From Flaviflexus ciconiae (GTDB lineage Bacteria; Actinomycetota; Actinomycetes; Actinomycetales; Actinomycetaceae): a stretch of DNA of 64,000 bases. The notes beneath the pieces were generated by a model. That model saw nothing but the letters and a program-made list of their open reading frames with translations. It was not told the DNA's origin and searched no databases. A program made the translations under genes and the position numbers. This document shows positions 1 to 8,796 of this stretch, piece after piece. The first letter of the stretch is position 1; each line of letters opens with the position of its first letter. The stretch spans positions 372,001 to 436,000 of the forward strand of contig NZ_CP034593.1 of assembly GCF_003971195.1 (NCBI RefSeq), read 5' to 3'.

Positions 1-2
1 AG

Positions 3-104
3 AAGAAGCCCCACCTGCCCGAATTCTGGCTCGACTCACGGGCCCTCTCACCCGAACAGTCCCTCAAAATCCAGGCGGCCGAAGTCAACATCTCCGGCGG
101 CTGA
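3..104 (+). CDS. dusB: C-terminal end of probable tRNA-dihydrouridine synthase (DusB-like), partial
   Basis: The window opens inside a reading frame that ends at TGA 102-104. The last 33 residues run from KKPHLPEFW to NISGG. A hydrophobic-aromatic stretch followed by WLDSRALSPEQ and a terminal SGG resembles the C-terminus of actinobacterial DusB proteins, which modify uridine to dihydrouridine in tRNA. DusB commonly sits just before dgt and dnaG in this phylum, which fits here. The FMN-binding barrel lies outside the window, so the name rests on the tail and the gene order. Confidence 0.5.
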   Translation, partial: KKPHLPEFWLDSRALSPEQSLKIQAAEVNISGG

Positions 105-368
105 GACCGAGCGCAGGCACAGCTGAGGCTCAGCACGCACATGCAAAAGACCGGCTGAACAGAACGCGTGAGCCCCCCGACGAAGCCGGATGTCAAGAAG
201 CCCGACAACAACCGCCACGAAGCCGGTTGCCCTACGGCGCGTGCCCTCAACCAAACGGCAGCCTCGCGGTGTTGTGCACATCTGAACCAAAATAATATTG
301 ACAGCGGGCATCAGCCGCTGAGCAGGCTCATGTAAATGTCACCGCCGAGAAACTAGTAAGCTTCATAC

Positions 369-1558
369 GTGGACTATGGGAGCATCGATGTTGAACGGTG
401 GGCGCCTGAGGGCTCCCACAGCGTAGCCCGCTCGCACTTTGAACGGGACCGCGCCCGCGTACTCCATTCCTCCGGCCTGCGCCGCCTCGGCGCGAAAACA
501 CAGGTACTTGGACCGGCCACAAACGACTTTATCCGCACCCGCCTCACCCACACCCTCGAAGTAGCTCAGATCGGACGATCGCTCGCCAAATACATGGGAG
601 CAGACCAGGACCTCGTCGAAACGGCATGCCTATGCCACGATCTCGGCCACCCGCCGTTTGGTCACAACGGTGAGCGTGCGCTCGCGGAAGTCTCCACCGA
701 CATCGGCGGCTTTGAAGGAAATGCACAGACGCTTCGCCTCATCACCCGCCTTGAACCGAAGAGATTCTTTCCCGACGGTCGGCCAGCCGGCATGAACCTC
801 ACGCGCGCGGCGGTCGACGCCACGATCAAATACCCGTGGGGCATCGAGGCCGGCAAACGGAAGTTCAACGTCTACGAGGACGACCGCGAGGTGTTCGAGT
901 GGGCTCGGATGGGGAACAGGGGCCAGTGTGCGGAAGCGCAAATGATGGACCTCGCCGACGACATTGGCTATTCCGTACATGACGTTGAGGACGCCGTCGT
1001 CAAGGGACATCTCATTCTCGAAAATCTCGATAATGAACGAGAGCAAATCGTCGCTTCAACAGTTGATTGGTACGGGGGAGACGCTGATCGGCTCGATGCT
1101 GCTTTCGATCGCTTGTCCCCGCTATTCCCGAGAGGTACGCGGGATCCCAGCGTGACCTCGCCCAGCTGAAGGACCTCACGTCAAGCTTCATTGGCCGTTT
1201 CCTCACGGCCGTGACGGACGCGTCGCCGCGTTCGCTACGCTACGACGGGGAAGTTGTTATTCCCCGGGATATCGAGGATGAGATCCTGCTGCTGAAGGGA
1301 ATCTCGGTCACCTTTGTCATGGCTCCACGGGAGCTTGAGCCAACGTATCTTTCCCAGCGGTCCGTTCTCTTTGACCTGGTGGATGCTCTTTGGGATAGGC
1401 CGGGCGAAATGGAGCCGATGTACCTCGAGCCCTACCGTGAGGCCGGGGATGAGAAATCGAAGCTCCGCTGCATTATCGACCAGGTCGCGGCCCTCACCGA
1501 CCAGTCGGCGATGTCCTGGCATGCTCGGCTGTGCGGAATGCTGAGGAATCCGCTGTGA
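369..1558 (+). pseudogene. dgt: Deoxyguanosinetriphosphate triphosphohydrolase-like protein, one frameshift
   Basis: HD-domain dNTPase of the Dgt family, which removes triphosphate from dGTP. The start is GTG 369, because stop codons lie just upstream in frame (354 and 357). The metal-binding set is clear: H61, then H90-D91 in the motif CHDLGHPPFGHNGE. The first frame runs to 1169 but loses family similarity after LDAAFDRLS. The expected continuation, through ERYAGSQRDLAQLK and SSFIGRFL, lies in the frame that reaches the stop at 1556-1558. One extra C in the C4 run at 1117-1120 would restore a single protein of about 396 residues. The stop overlaps the dnaG GTG start as GTGA, so the two are translationally coupled. 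The break may be a sequencing error. Confidence 0.85.
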
Positions 1559-3447
1559 TTCCCAGAGAAGACATCGACAAGGTTCGGGAACGGATCCAGA
1601 TCGAGGACATTGTTTCTGACTACGTGTCGCTCCGGAACGCGGGCACGGGATCGATGAAAGGCCTGTGCCCGTTCCATGATGAGAAGACCCCGTCGTTCCA
1701 CGTGCGCCCGCACGTGGGCAGGTGGCACTGCTTCGGCTGCGGCGAAGGTGGGGACGTTTTCTCCTTCGTTGAAAGAATTGAACACATCCCGTTCATCGAA
1801 GCCGTCCAATTCCTTGCCCGCAAGGCGGGCATTGAACTTCGTGACGAGAAGGGGCCCAGCCAGAACCGGGGGGTGACCCGTGCACGGCTCGTTGATGCTC
1901 ACACCATTGCGGTCGAGTTTTACCGTGATCAGCTCGCGAAGAATCCTGCCGCCCAAGAGTTCCTCACCGGACGCGGATTCGATCGGGACGTCATCGATTC
2001 CTTCGAGGTTGGTTATTCCCCGGATTCGTGGGATGAACTCCTGCGACACCTGAGAGGCAGGGGCTTCACGGAGAAGGAGCTTGCCGCGACGGGTCTTTTC
2101 TCGACCGGTAACCGTGGCATGTACGACAGGTTCCGCGGCCGCATCATGTGGCCCATCCACTCCATCACCGGTGAAACGATCGGCTTTGGTGCCCGGATCA
2201 TGGGGGATGGACAGCCGAAGTACCTCAACACCCCCGAAACTCAGCTCTACCAAAAGTCCAAGGTTCTCTACGGCCTTGACCGGGCAAAAAAGCAGATCAG
2301 CACCGAGCGCAAAGTTGTGATCGTTGAGGGGTACACGGATGTCATGGCGGCGCATCTCGCCGGCATTGAATCGGCTGTTGCAACCTGCGGCACGGCCTTC
2401 GGTACTGAGCACACGAAGATTGTTCGCCGCCTCATCGGTGACTCGGCTTCCCCTTCCGCGGGTGTTCAGCTCTCTTCCGGCAGGTCTGTCGGCGGAGAAA
2501 TTATCTTCACGTTCGATGGTGATGAAGCCGGCCAAAAGGCCGCACTGCGTGCGTACGAGGAAGACCAGTCGTTTGCGGCCCAGACCTTTATTGCCGTTGA
2601 TAAGGAAGGCCGGGATCCCGCGGATGTCAGACAACAGGATGGTGATGAGGGGGTGCGCGAGCTCGTCGAATCTCGTGAACCGCTCTTTGCCTTTGCGATC
2701 CGTTCCGTCCTCAAGGGCGCCCGTCTAGAAACGGCGGAAGGCAGAGTGGCCGGGCTACGCGCTGCGGCCCCCATGGTTGCCGGAATCCGAGACCGCGTTC
2801 TTCGAGGCGAATACACGCGTCAGCTTTCCGGCTGGCTGGGCATGGATGAAGACACGGTCCGTACCTACGTGCGGAACGCCGGCGGGCCGCAGGGTCAGGC
2901 ACGACAAACTCCCGCACAGCTTGCTCCCCGTAATCAACTGCGCGATCCGATCGAACGGATCGAGAGGGAAGCCCTGGAAGTCATTCTGCAAATGCCGAAC
3001 TACGCGAGAGCCGCCGGGGTCGATGATCTTCCTGCGGAAACGTTTGTTGTGCCCGTGCACCGCTCCGTTCACGACGCTATTCGGGCCGCGGGTGGTGTGG
3101 CTGCCTATGCGGCAAAGGAAGAAGAACTGCAGAGCCGCGGTGTTCCCGATCCCGCTGGCAAGGCCAGTTCCTGGTTTGTGGAAGAGGTTTCTGAGCGCGC
3201 GGAACCCGAGGTCGTTGCCGCTATTTCGCAGATTTCGGTGGCACCGATCCCGCAGCACGACCCGGCTGGCCTGTGGGCCTACGCTCGCGGAATTATTCTG
3301 TCGCTCTTGCGACTCGGAGTGACCAGGCAAATCGGTGAAATTCGGGGACGACTACAGCGCACTGATCCCGATGACGACAACTATGTTGCGCTGTTTACCA
3401 GGCTCATGCAGTTGGAGAAGCAGAAGCGAGCCTACGAGGAGGCCTAG
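1555..3447 (+). CDS. dnaG: DNA primase DnaG
   Basis: Primase of 630 residues that makes RNA primers at the replication fork. The N-terminal CHC2 zinc-binding domain has C38, H41, C59 and C62 (CPFHDEKTPSFH, then CFGCGEGGDVF). The catalytic TOPRIM domain follows at about residues 260-350, with VEGYTDVMAA and the metal-binding FDGDEAG. The C-terminal helicase-binding part is present. I chose GTG 1555 over GTG 1531 because it forms a GTGA overlap with the dgt stop and has GAGG about 8 bases upstream. The C-terminal codons overlap the convergent sirtuin gene by 4 bases. Confidence 0.95.
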   Translation: MIPREDIDKVRERIQIEDIVSDYVSLRNAGTGSMKGLCPFHDEKTPSFHVRPHVGRWHCFGCGEGGDVFSFVERIEHIPFIEAVQFLARKAGIELRDEKGPSQNRGVTRARLVDAHTIAVEFYRDQLAKNPAAQEFLTGRGFDRDVIDSFEVGYSPDSWDELLRHLRGRGFTEKELAATGLFSTGNRGMYDRFRGRIMWPIHSITGETIGFGARIMGDGQPKYLNTPETQLYQKSKVLYGLDRAKKQISTERKVVIVEGYTDVMAAHLAGIESAVATCGTAFGTEHTKIVRRLIGDSASPSAGVQLSSGRSVGGEIIFTFDGDEAGQKAALRAYEEDQSFAAQTFIAVDKEGRDPADVRQQDGDEGVRELVESREPLFAFAIRSVLKGARLETAEGRVAGLRAAAPMVAGIRDRVLRGEYTRQLSGWLGMDEDTVRTYVRNAGGPQGQARQTPAQLAPRNQLRDPIERIEREALEVILQMPNYARAAGVDDLPAETFVVPVHRSVHDAIRAAGGVAAYAAKEEELQSRGVPDPAGKASSWFVEEVSERAEPEVVAAISQISVAPIPQHDPAGLWAYARGIILSLLRLGVTRQIGEIRGRLQRTDPDDDNYVALFTRLMQLEKQKRAYEEA

Positions 3448-4421
3448 CGACGCCTTAGATGAGGATGAGTAGGGCCTGCCAAAAGATCTTTGGGATTCCT
3501 GAGAGTGACGTCGAGATAGGGCAGTGCCCGGGATGTACCCATGTAGACGTGCTCGTCGGCAAACTTATCGCCCCTGGTGGTGCCTCGGTTGATGATGACG
3601 ATCGGTTGCCCAACCTTGGCTGTTTCGCGAACAAACCTCATGGCCGACGCCACGGATAGCGAGCTTCCCGCAACAAGAAGCGCATCGGATTGCGCGCAGA
3701 TGGCACGCCCCTCCTCGATGTCGTCCTTGCGGACCGTGCCACCGAAGAACACCACATCGGTGCGGAGAATACCGCCGCACCGTGGGCAGTCCGCCACGAC
3801 GAATCCCGCGGTGTCGGCGATTGCCGCGTCGGTGTCGGGTGCGATCTCAGCATCGGCAACGTGACGTTCGGTCCACCCCGGGTTAAGCTCCGTCAGCTTC
3901 TTATGTAGCTCGGCGCGGTCGATAAACATGCCGCACTGGGTGCAAACAACCCGGTCGCCTCTCCCGTGCAGGTTAACAAGCCTCGTTGTTCCCGCGGATG
4001 CATGGAGCATGTCGATATTCTGGGTGATAACACCGGTGACGATACCCCGTTGCTCCAGGTGTGCGAGGGCGTAGTGTCCGGCGTTCGGGATCGCACGGTA
4101 GGGGCGGGACCATCCCACATGGTTGCGTGCCCAATAGTGGGAGCGCATTGGGGAACTGGCCATGAACTGCTGCAACGTCATCGGGTGGCGAGGCGGTGAA
4201 CCGGGGGAACGGTAGTCGGGCAGGCCCGAATCAGTTGAGATTCCGGCACCCGTAATAACGGCGAGCTTCTTCCCCTGCAGGATCTCGATCGCGCGTGCCA
4301 TCGCCTCATCGAGATTTTCAGGTTCGGGCAGAGCTGCCTCGGCGGGTGGTGCTTCGATGTGTTTGATTCGTAGATTCGGTACAGAACCGCCCGGGAAGAA
4401 GTCCTCAATCGAATTGGCCAT
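3444..4421 (-). CDS. Sir2-family NAD-dependent protein deacylase (sirtuin)
   Basis: Cytoplasmic sirtuin of 325 residues that removes acyl groups from lysine using NAD. Visible motifs are GAGIS (58-62) and SGLPDYRS for NAD binding, TQNIDMLH (133-140), the catalytic HG (H152), and four zinc cysteines (C160, C163, C212, C215). An N-terminal extension of about 40 residues precedes the Rossmann core. The gene converges on dnaG with a 4-base overlap of coding ends. Upstream, ACCCGT (4422-4427) and ACGGGT (4436-4441) form a short inverted repeat next to the start. There is no clear Shine-Dalgarno sequence, so leaderless translation is possible. Confidence 0.92.
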   Translation of the reverse strand: MANSIEDFFPGGSVPNLRIKHIEAPPAEAALPEPENLDEAMARAIEILQGKKLAVITGAGISTDSGLPDYRSPGSPPRHPMTLQQFMASSPMRSHYWARNHVGWSRPYRAIPNAGHYALAHLEQRGIVTGVITQNIDMLHASAGTTRLVNLHGRGDRVVCTQCGMFIDRAELHKKLTELNPGWTERHVADAEIAPDTDAAIADTAGFVVADCPRCGGILRTDVVFFGGTVRKDDIEEGRAICAQSDALLVAGSSLSVASAMRFVRETAKVGQPIVIINRGTTRGDKFADEHVYMGTSRALPYLDVTLRNPKDLLAGPTHPHLRRR

Positions 4422-4463
4422 ACCCGTATTACATCACGGGTCAAGAATTCCTCATTCGGGAGG

Positions 4464-4592
4464 TTACCTAGGCGCGCGGTTGCGCAGGAAATGTGGGAGC
4501 CGAGTCAAGAGGTTGTCACGAGCGATGCGAAGCATGATCGATTTCTGCAGCTTCTTTCGACGTTCTGAGACCTGGCTCACGGACCCGTTCAT
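4464..4592 (-). CDS. Possible small basic protein (42 aa), unrecognised
   Basis: A short frame from ATG 4592 to TAA 4464 encodes 42 residues rich in Arg and Lys (SERRKKLQKS, then ARDNLLTRLPHFLRNR). It lies between the sirtuin gene and a decayed insertion-sequence end. The composition looks protein-like, but there is no good ribosome site and I do not recognise a family. It may be a chance frame. Confidence 0.25.
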   Translation of the reverse strand: MNGSVSQVSERRKKLQKSIMLRIARDNLLTRLPHFLRNRAPR

Positions 4593-4599
4593 GTTGGCT

Positions 4600-4770
4600 C
4601 GGTAACCCGGGTGATACCGGGGTGAGACTTGGGAATCAATGGGTGGAGCCTGTCAAGTTGTTTGTGTAAGTGGGGGTGGCGGTTTAATGGGTTTTGGAGG
4701 TAGGGCTGGATACGGTCGGGGTATGCCAGAGCGAGTTGGGCGAGTGCTTATTTCCAGTTCGTGACCGTGA
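4600..4770 (-). mobile_element. Possible decayed end of an insertion sequence (IS256-like)
   Basis: Read on the minus strand, this stretch gives a transposase-tail-like sequence (TNWK, an in-frame TAA, then ALAQLALAYPDRIQPYLQ), followed by a GC-rich end. The 12 bases GAGCCTGTCAAG at 4646-4657 recur exactly at 59246-59257, next to another transposase fragment. Together these suggest a shared IS terminus beside the tRNA gene. The family is a guess from the look of the tail and the end. Confidence 0.3.
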
Positions 4771-4781
4771 GTCTTTCCTTG

Positions 4782-4855
4782 TGCCCCCAACAGGACTCGA
4801 ACCTGTGACCTATGGATTATGAGTCCACTGCTCTAACCGACTGAGCTATAGGGGC
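4782..4855 (-). tRNA. tRNA-Met (anticodon CAT)
   Basis: A complete cloverleaf on the minus strand starts GCCCCTATAGCTCAG and ends with the T-arm GGTTCGAGTCC and acceptor TGGGGGC plus discriminator A. The 7-bp acceptor stem pairs, with one T-G pair. The anticodon loop is CTCATAA (anticodon CAT), and the variable and T-arm region resembles elongator tRNA-Met. A tRNA-Ile2 whose CAT is modified to lysidine cannot be excluded. CCA is not encoded. Confidence 0.9.
4807..4832. repeat. Direct repeat copy 1 (inside tRNA-Met)
   Basis: The 26 bases 4807-4832 cover the anticodon arm of the tRNA-Met gene. They are repeated in the same orientation at 15353-15378, with 25 of 26 identical (T against G at the fifth base). 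See copy 2. Confidence 0.8.
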
Positions 4856-5130
4856 GGGCCTTCACAATTCTAGATGAATCATCGGTAGATCATGAAATGC
4901 GCCGGTGCCACGCGATGTTGTTGTCACTGCTGACCTTCATCGTGTCAGCAATCGGTGCTTGCGGCCGGTACCGACCGGCCGGTGCCGTGGTGGGCACGCA
5001 GATACAAGTCCTCGGTGGCTCTCAGTCGACCCCAGGCATTGGCCTTGAATTAAGAGATTCAAGGTGCTGCGCTGGGTGGGTGGGAGAGCGGCATTTACGG
5101 CTGACTGCCGCGGCGTCTTCCTCGTATCTC

Positions 5131-6771
5131 CTACGAGTTGAGGATGTTCCTTCTCTTAAAGCCTGCAATGCCGACGAGTGCAAGCAGGCATGCGAAGACC
5201 GTCATCACCACAAGGGGCAGGGGTGCAGGGTCTGTCCAGGGCACCAGCGGCACATGCGCGATTGGGGAGAGATTGCTTAGCCACTGTGGGAGGTTCAGCA
5301 GGTCGCCTAGGAAAACCTCAATGGCTATGAAGGTAACGAAGGCCCAGGCCATGCCCGTGAACCTCGGTGTGATTCCGTAGAGTGCAAAGGCGATAGCCCC
5401 GGTGACGGCAATGGCGGGGAGGTAGGCGGCTGAAGCGCTCGTTAGTTCCCGTGTCCACGACCAGTTGCCAGTGGCTGCGGAGAGGCCAAGGCCTGCGCCA
5501 AGCCCCAGGAACAGCATGGAGATGATCGCGTAGACGAGTGCAATTCCTGCCCAGGTTGTCATGACTTTCGTTCGCGGTGTTCCCGAGATGATGGTTGCTC
5601 CGACGCGGCCTTCTGTTTCTTCGCTCTTTAAATGAAGGATTGCGGAAACGAGAAGGATCAGCGGGCCGATCGCCAGGAAGGCAAGGATGATTGCGGCAAA
5701 CGACAGCGTCAGGTCATCGAGGGAGATGGGGACCCATTCGCCGATTGCAGGATTGTCCTCCACCATGCCATCAATCGAGTTCGCGAGGCTTCCAAATGCG
5801 ACCGCGAAGATAAAGACGCCGATCGTCCATCCAACAAAGTTTCCGGTCAGCAGGTGGCGCGGTATGCCAATGGGGGAGAGAAGGCCCGTGGATGCTTCGG
5901 CCGGTCCGGGTTGCGTTGGGCGAATGCCCTCGCCAAGGTCGCGGCGGATATTGAGCCTAATGGCGGCGATCAGGACAATGATAGTGAGTGCCAGGGACAG
6001 GGTGAGTGGCCACCAGCGCAGGTCAACGTAGAGCTTCGTTTGCTGGGCCCAGGCAATGGCCGAAAACCAGGACAGCCAGGAGCCCTCCGGGTTGATGACA
6101 TCACCGATGCCGCGAATGATGACGGCGATGCCGAGGGCTCCGAAGGCCATGCCGCTTGCGGTGCGACCGTGCTCAGTTAGCTGAGCAGTCAGGGTGGCGA
6201 TGGCACCAAAGGCGAGACCGGTTGCTCCCGCCGCAACACCGAACGCGACAGAATCAATGCCCGTCATGCCCGAGGCAAAGAGGGCGAGGATGATGGCGAG
6301 GCTAACGGCGATGTTTGCTATCGCCACTATTCCCATGGTTGCGGTTATTGGTGCGAAGCGGCCAACTGGAAGTGCAAGGAGAACTTCCATGCGGCCAGAC
6401 TCTTCTTCCTGCCTCGTGTGGCGGACGACCAACAGGATGCTCATGATCGCCGTCGGTAAGAACACCCAGAGGGCCAGTTCGTTCGCGAGCATGGCGCCGA
6501 ACGTGTAGTTGTCGAGGGCAAAGGCCGGGCCGGTCATCATGACCGCGGCGGGATTCGACATGAGTGTGGCGCGGCCCTGCAGGGCCTCCGGGGTTGGGTA
6601 CGCGTTCTCCATGCCAATGACGGATGCCCAGATAAGGAGGAAGAATCCGAGAGTCCAGGAAATAATCCGGATTCGATCCAGGCGCAAGTAGAAGGAGAGT
6701 AGGAATCCTGTTCCGGTGAAGCGCGACGGGGCTGATGCAGATGAGCGGGCGTCCTCTACTGCGGTGGTCAT
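5131..6771 (-). CDS. ABC exporter permease, polyketide-antibiotic type
   Basis: Membrane protein of 546 residues with about 12 hydrophobic segments in two similar halves. The first is near residues 30-280 and the second near 310-540. This layout matches the tetronasin/polyketide-antibiotic exporter permeases (COG3559 type). The RQEEESGRMEVLLALPVGR stretch, and a matching EETEGRVG stretch in the second half, mark the cytoplasmic loops that contact the ATPase. It overlaps the upstream ATPase gene by 4 bases (ATGA), so the two are one transcription unit under the TetR gene. The substrate is not evident; drug or antibiotic export is the family role. Confidence 0.85.
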   Translation of the reverse strand: MTTAVEDARSSASAPSRFTGTGFLLSFYLRLDRIRIISWTLGFFLLIWASVIGMENAYPTPEALQGRATLMSNPAAVMMTGPAFALDNYTFGAMLANELALWVFLPTAIMSILLVVRHTRQEEESGRMEVLLALPVGRFAPITATMGIVAIANIAVSLAIILALFASGMTGIDSVAFGVAAGATGLAFGAIATLTAQLTEHGRTASGMAFGALGIAVIIRGIGDVINPEGSWLSWFSAIAWAQQTKLYVDLRWWPLTLSLALTIIVLIAAIRLNIRRDLGEGIRPTQPGPAEASTGLLSPIGIPRHLLTGNFVGWTIGVFIFAVAFGSLANSIDGMVEDNPAIGEWVPISLDDLTLSFAAIILAFLAIGPLILLVSAILHLKSEETEGRVGATIISGTPRTKVMTTWAGIALVYAIISMLFLGLGAGLGLSAATGNWSWTRELTSASAAYLPAIAVTGAIAFALYGITPRFTGMAWAFVTFIAIEVFLGDLLNLPQWLSNLSPIAHVPLVPWTDPAPLPLVVMTVFACLLALVGIAGFKRRNILNS

Positions 6772-7676
6772 TCTGTTTCCTCCGGAATCTCATCGCCGTA
6801 GTGCCGAAGGAACATTTCCTCGAGTGAAGGTGGAGCGATTGTCACATTGCGGACGCCGAGGTCTGCAAGGGTGGCAAGGATGCTGTTCACGTCTGTGTCG
6901 TCGATGTCGAAAGACATGCGGTCACCGTCGATTGAGGCGTCGTGGACAGCGGGGTGTTGAAGGAGGGAAGCAGGATCCGATGAGACGGTTGCTGTTACGC
7001 GTGACCTGGTTAGGTGTCGGAGCTCCTGGAGAGTGCCGGTTTGGACATCCTTGCCTGCGCGAATAATGGTGACGGAATCGCAGAGTTTCTCAACCTCGGC
7101 CAGGATGTGACTCGAGAGCAGCACCGTGCGTCCTTCATCCTTCAGTTTGCGCACCTCATCTTGGAAGATCGCCTCCATGAGTGGATCCAGTCCCGAGGTG
7201 GGTTCATCGAGAAAGTACAGCTCGGCATCGGAGGACAGCGCAGCGACGAGTGCGACCTTTTGCCGGTTGCCCTTTGAGTATGTCCTCGTCTTCTTTGTGG
7301 GATCCAGTTCGAATCGTTCGAGAAGCTCCTCCTTTCGCGACGTCAATCTCGGGGAATCCCAGTGTCGAGTTAATACGTCGATTGCTTCCCCGCCTGTCAG
7401 GCTCGGCCAGAGAGCGGTGTCGCCCGCGACGTAGGCGATCCTGCGGTGGATGTGGACCGAGTCGTTCCAGGGATCGAGTCCAAGAACCTGGGCCCGGCCG
7501 GATTCGGCGCGCAGCATGCCGAGCAGGATACGAATGGTTGTGGATTTACCGGAGCCGTTCGGACCAAGGAAACCGCGGATCTCACCCGGTTCAACCGCGA
7601 GGCTGAAACCGTCAAGGGCCCGGGTGGATCCGAATGTTCTGACGAGATTGGAGACGGAAATCGTGGGGTGGGTCAT
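6768..7676 (-). CDS. ABC transporter ATP-binding protein (drug/antibiotic exporter)
   Basis: Nucleotide-binding subunit of 302 residues. Walker A is GPNGSGKST, the signature region is YSKGNRQKV (K in place of the usual second G), Walker B is LYFLDEPTSGLD, and the switch histidine lies in LLSSHILAE. The C-terminal 80 residues are the extension typical of antibiotic-exporter ATPases. ATGA overlaps join it to the permease downstream and to the TetR gene upstream, giving a three-gene operon tetR-ATPase-permease. Confidence 0.9.
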   Translation of the reverse strand: MTHPTISVSNLVRTFGSTRALDGFSLAVEPGEIRGFLGPNGSGKSTTIRILLGMLRAESGRAQVLGLDPWNDSVHIHRRIAYVAGDTALWPSLTGGEAIDVLTRHWDSPRLTSRKEELLERFELDPTKKTRTYSKGNRQKVALVAALSSDAELYFLDEPTSGLDPLMEAIFQDEVRKLKDEGRTVLLSSHILAEVEKLCDSVTIIRAGKDVQTGTLQELRHLTRSRVTATVSSDPASLLQHPAVHDASIDGDRMSFDIDDTDVNSILATLADLGVRNVTIAPPSLEEMFLRHYGDEIPEETE

Positions 7677-8365
7677 GGGATCTCCTTCGTGGGAGTATCT
7701 TTGGGTGGCTCGGAATGCTGTTCGATGGAGTCATTGCTCCGGTTGGCGAGATAACTGTCGAGAAGGGTGGAGTCGAGAAGGAGAGGCTCGGTATAAACCT
7801 CGAGCATTGGTCCGGTCGCACGTTCGTAGTAGGACCGGAGCCATGCTGGAAGAGTTTCGAGGTCGAAGCCCTGTTGCGTCATGGAGAAGTTGAGAAGCAG
7901 GGCCCCGAGTGCCTGCTCAGCAAGAACCCGGGCCCGCGTTGACGGGAATCGAGTGGAGCTGACGATGCCGTGGGAGGCCGCGTCCTCCATGTAGTCTTTA
8001 GCGTCCGAAACGAACTGGTCCACGAACGTTGCCACCCTTTCCCCGCCCGATTGAAGGTAGCGAAGGGTGTAGCCAACGAGGGGCGCATAACCCTCGATTG
8101 AGGCGAGTGCGCCAAGAAGAACCGCGGGACCATCGGTTGGCTGGAGAACGGAAGTCTTTGCTTCCTTGATCATGGCAAGGACGTGGTCGGTGCAGGCTTC
8201 CTGCAGTCCCTGAGTGGATCCAAAGTGGTGAATAACGAGACCGGGGCTCACCCCGGCTTCTGCTGCAATTGACCGTATGGAAGCGTTCATGCCATCGGAT
8301 GCGTAGCGCAGGATCGCAGCATTGCGAATCCGGGCCGAGGTGCTGAGATCGGGATCTGAACCCAT
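7673..8365 (-). CDS. TetR-family transcriptional regulator
   Basis: Regulator of 230 residues with an N-terminal helix-turn-helix (ARIRNAAILRYASDGMNAS, then GVSPGLVIHHFGS) and a C-terminal ligand-binding domain. I prefer ATG 8363-8365. A longer version would start at TTG 8401, but that would put an inverted-repeat operator (8376-8391) inside the coding region instead of upstream. No Shine-Dalgarno precedes the ATG, so a leaderless mRNA is possible. It is the first gene of the exporter operon and most likely represses it. Confidence 0.88.
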   Translation of the reverse strand: MGSDPDLSTSARIRNAAILRYASDGMNASIRSIAAEAGVSPGLVIHHFGSTQGLQEACTDHVLAMIKEAKTSVLQPTDGPAVLLGALASIEGYAPLVGYTLRYLQSGGERVATFVDQFVSDAKDYMEDAASHGIVSSTRFPSTRARVLAEQALGALLLNFSMTQQGFDLETLPAWLRSYYERATGPMLEVYTEPLLLDSTLLDSYLANRSNDSIEQHSEPPKDTPTKEIP

Positions 8366-8375
8366 GTTCAATATG

Positions 8376-8391
8376 TTAAACGCCTGTTTAA
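8376..8391. promoter_or_regulatory. Probable TetR operator
   Basis: A perfect inverted repeat TTAAAC-GCCT-GTTTAA lies 10 bases upstream of the preferred tetR start. Palindromes of this size next to a tetR start are the usual site of autoregulation. Assignment to this regulator is inferred from position. Confidence 0.6.
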
Positions 8392-8401
8392 TCGGGTTCA
8401 A

Positions 8402-8796
8402 GTGAGGCCTCGGATCGATGGGCTTTGGGACGTCAGTGGCCGCGATTTCGTGCTGTAGCAGGGTGCGAATCGAGGTTTGTGCTCGCTAGCCTGTCGAGAT
8501 GTGCGTCGAGATTTCGATGGAATGAGTAGATCGTGTCGGTGGGACGTACCGGACAATAGGCGCAAAACGGTATAAATACACATTAGGTCAGTTATTTGTT
8601 GCATATATCTGTCAACCGCTATACGCGGGTCGTGTCTGATGGAAGTGGCTTCATTGCAACGGTTTGAAGGGTTCTGGGACCTGCGACCCAGGTTAATTAC
8701 TGGTTAAACCTGACAATTAATTCTACAGATCCTGTGAATACTCTGACAGGACGTGGAACACATCGACGCCGAGGTCGGTGAACGAAAGGACGGGCA
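8402..8796. promoter_or_regulatory. Divergent control region between tetR and nrfH
   Basis: No gene is seen in these 395 bases. The stretch from about 8560 to 8750 is AT-richer than its surroundings, as expected for a promoter. It contains TGTGA-ATACTC-TGACA (8733-8748), which resembles a CRP/FNR-superfamily site with one imperfect half. It also has an inverted repeat CAGGTT (8689-8694) / AACCTG (8707-8712) and a repeated GGTTAA. GAAAGGA just before 8797 is the nrfH ribosome site. Oxygen- or nitrite-responsive control is an inference. Confidence 0.4.

Noticed and set aside
1432-2634. 400-residue minus-strand frame across dnaG
   Set aside because: Shadow of the primase gene, with no ribosome site or motif.
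4897-5280. Plus-strand frame with a hydrophobic, lipoprotein-like start
   Set aside because: It overlaps the 3' end of the ABC permease for 150 bases and the later part is shadow sequence rich in Cys, His and Arg.
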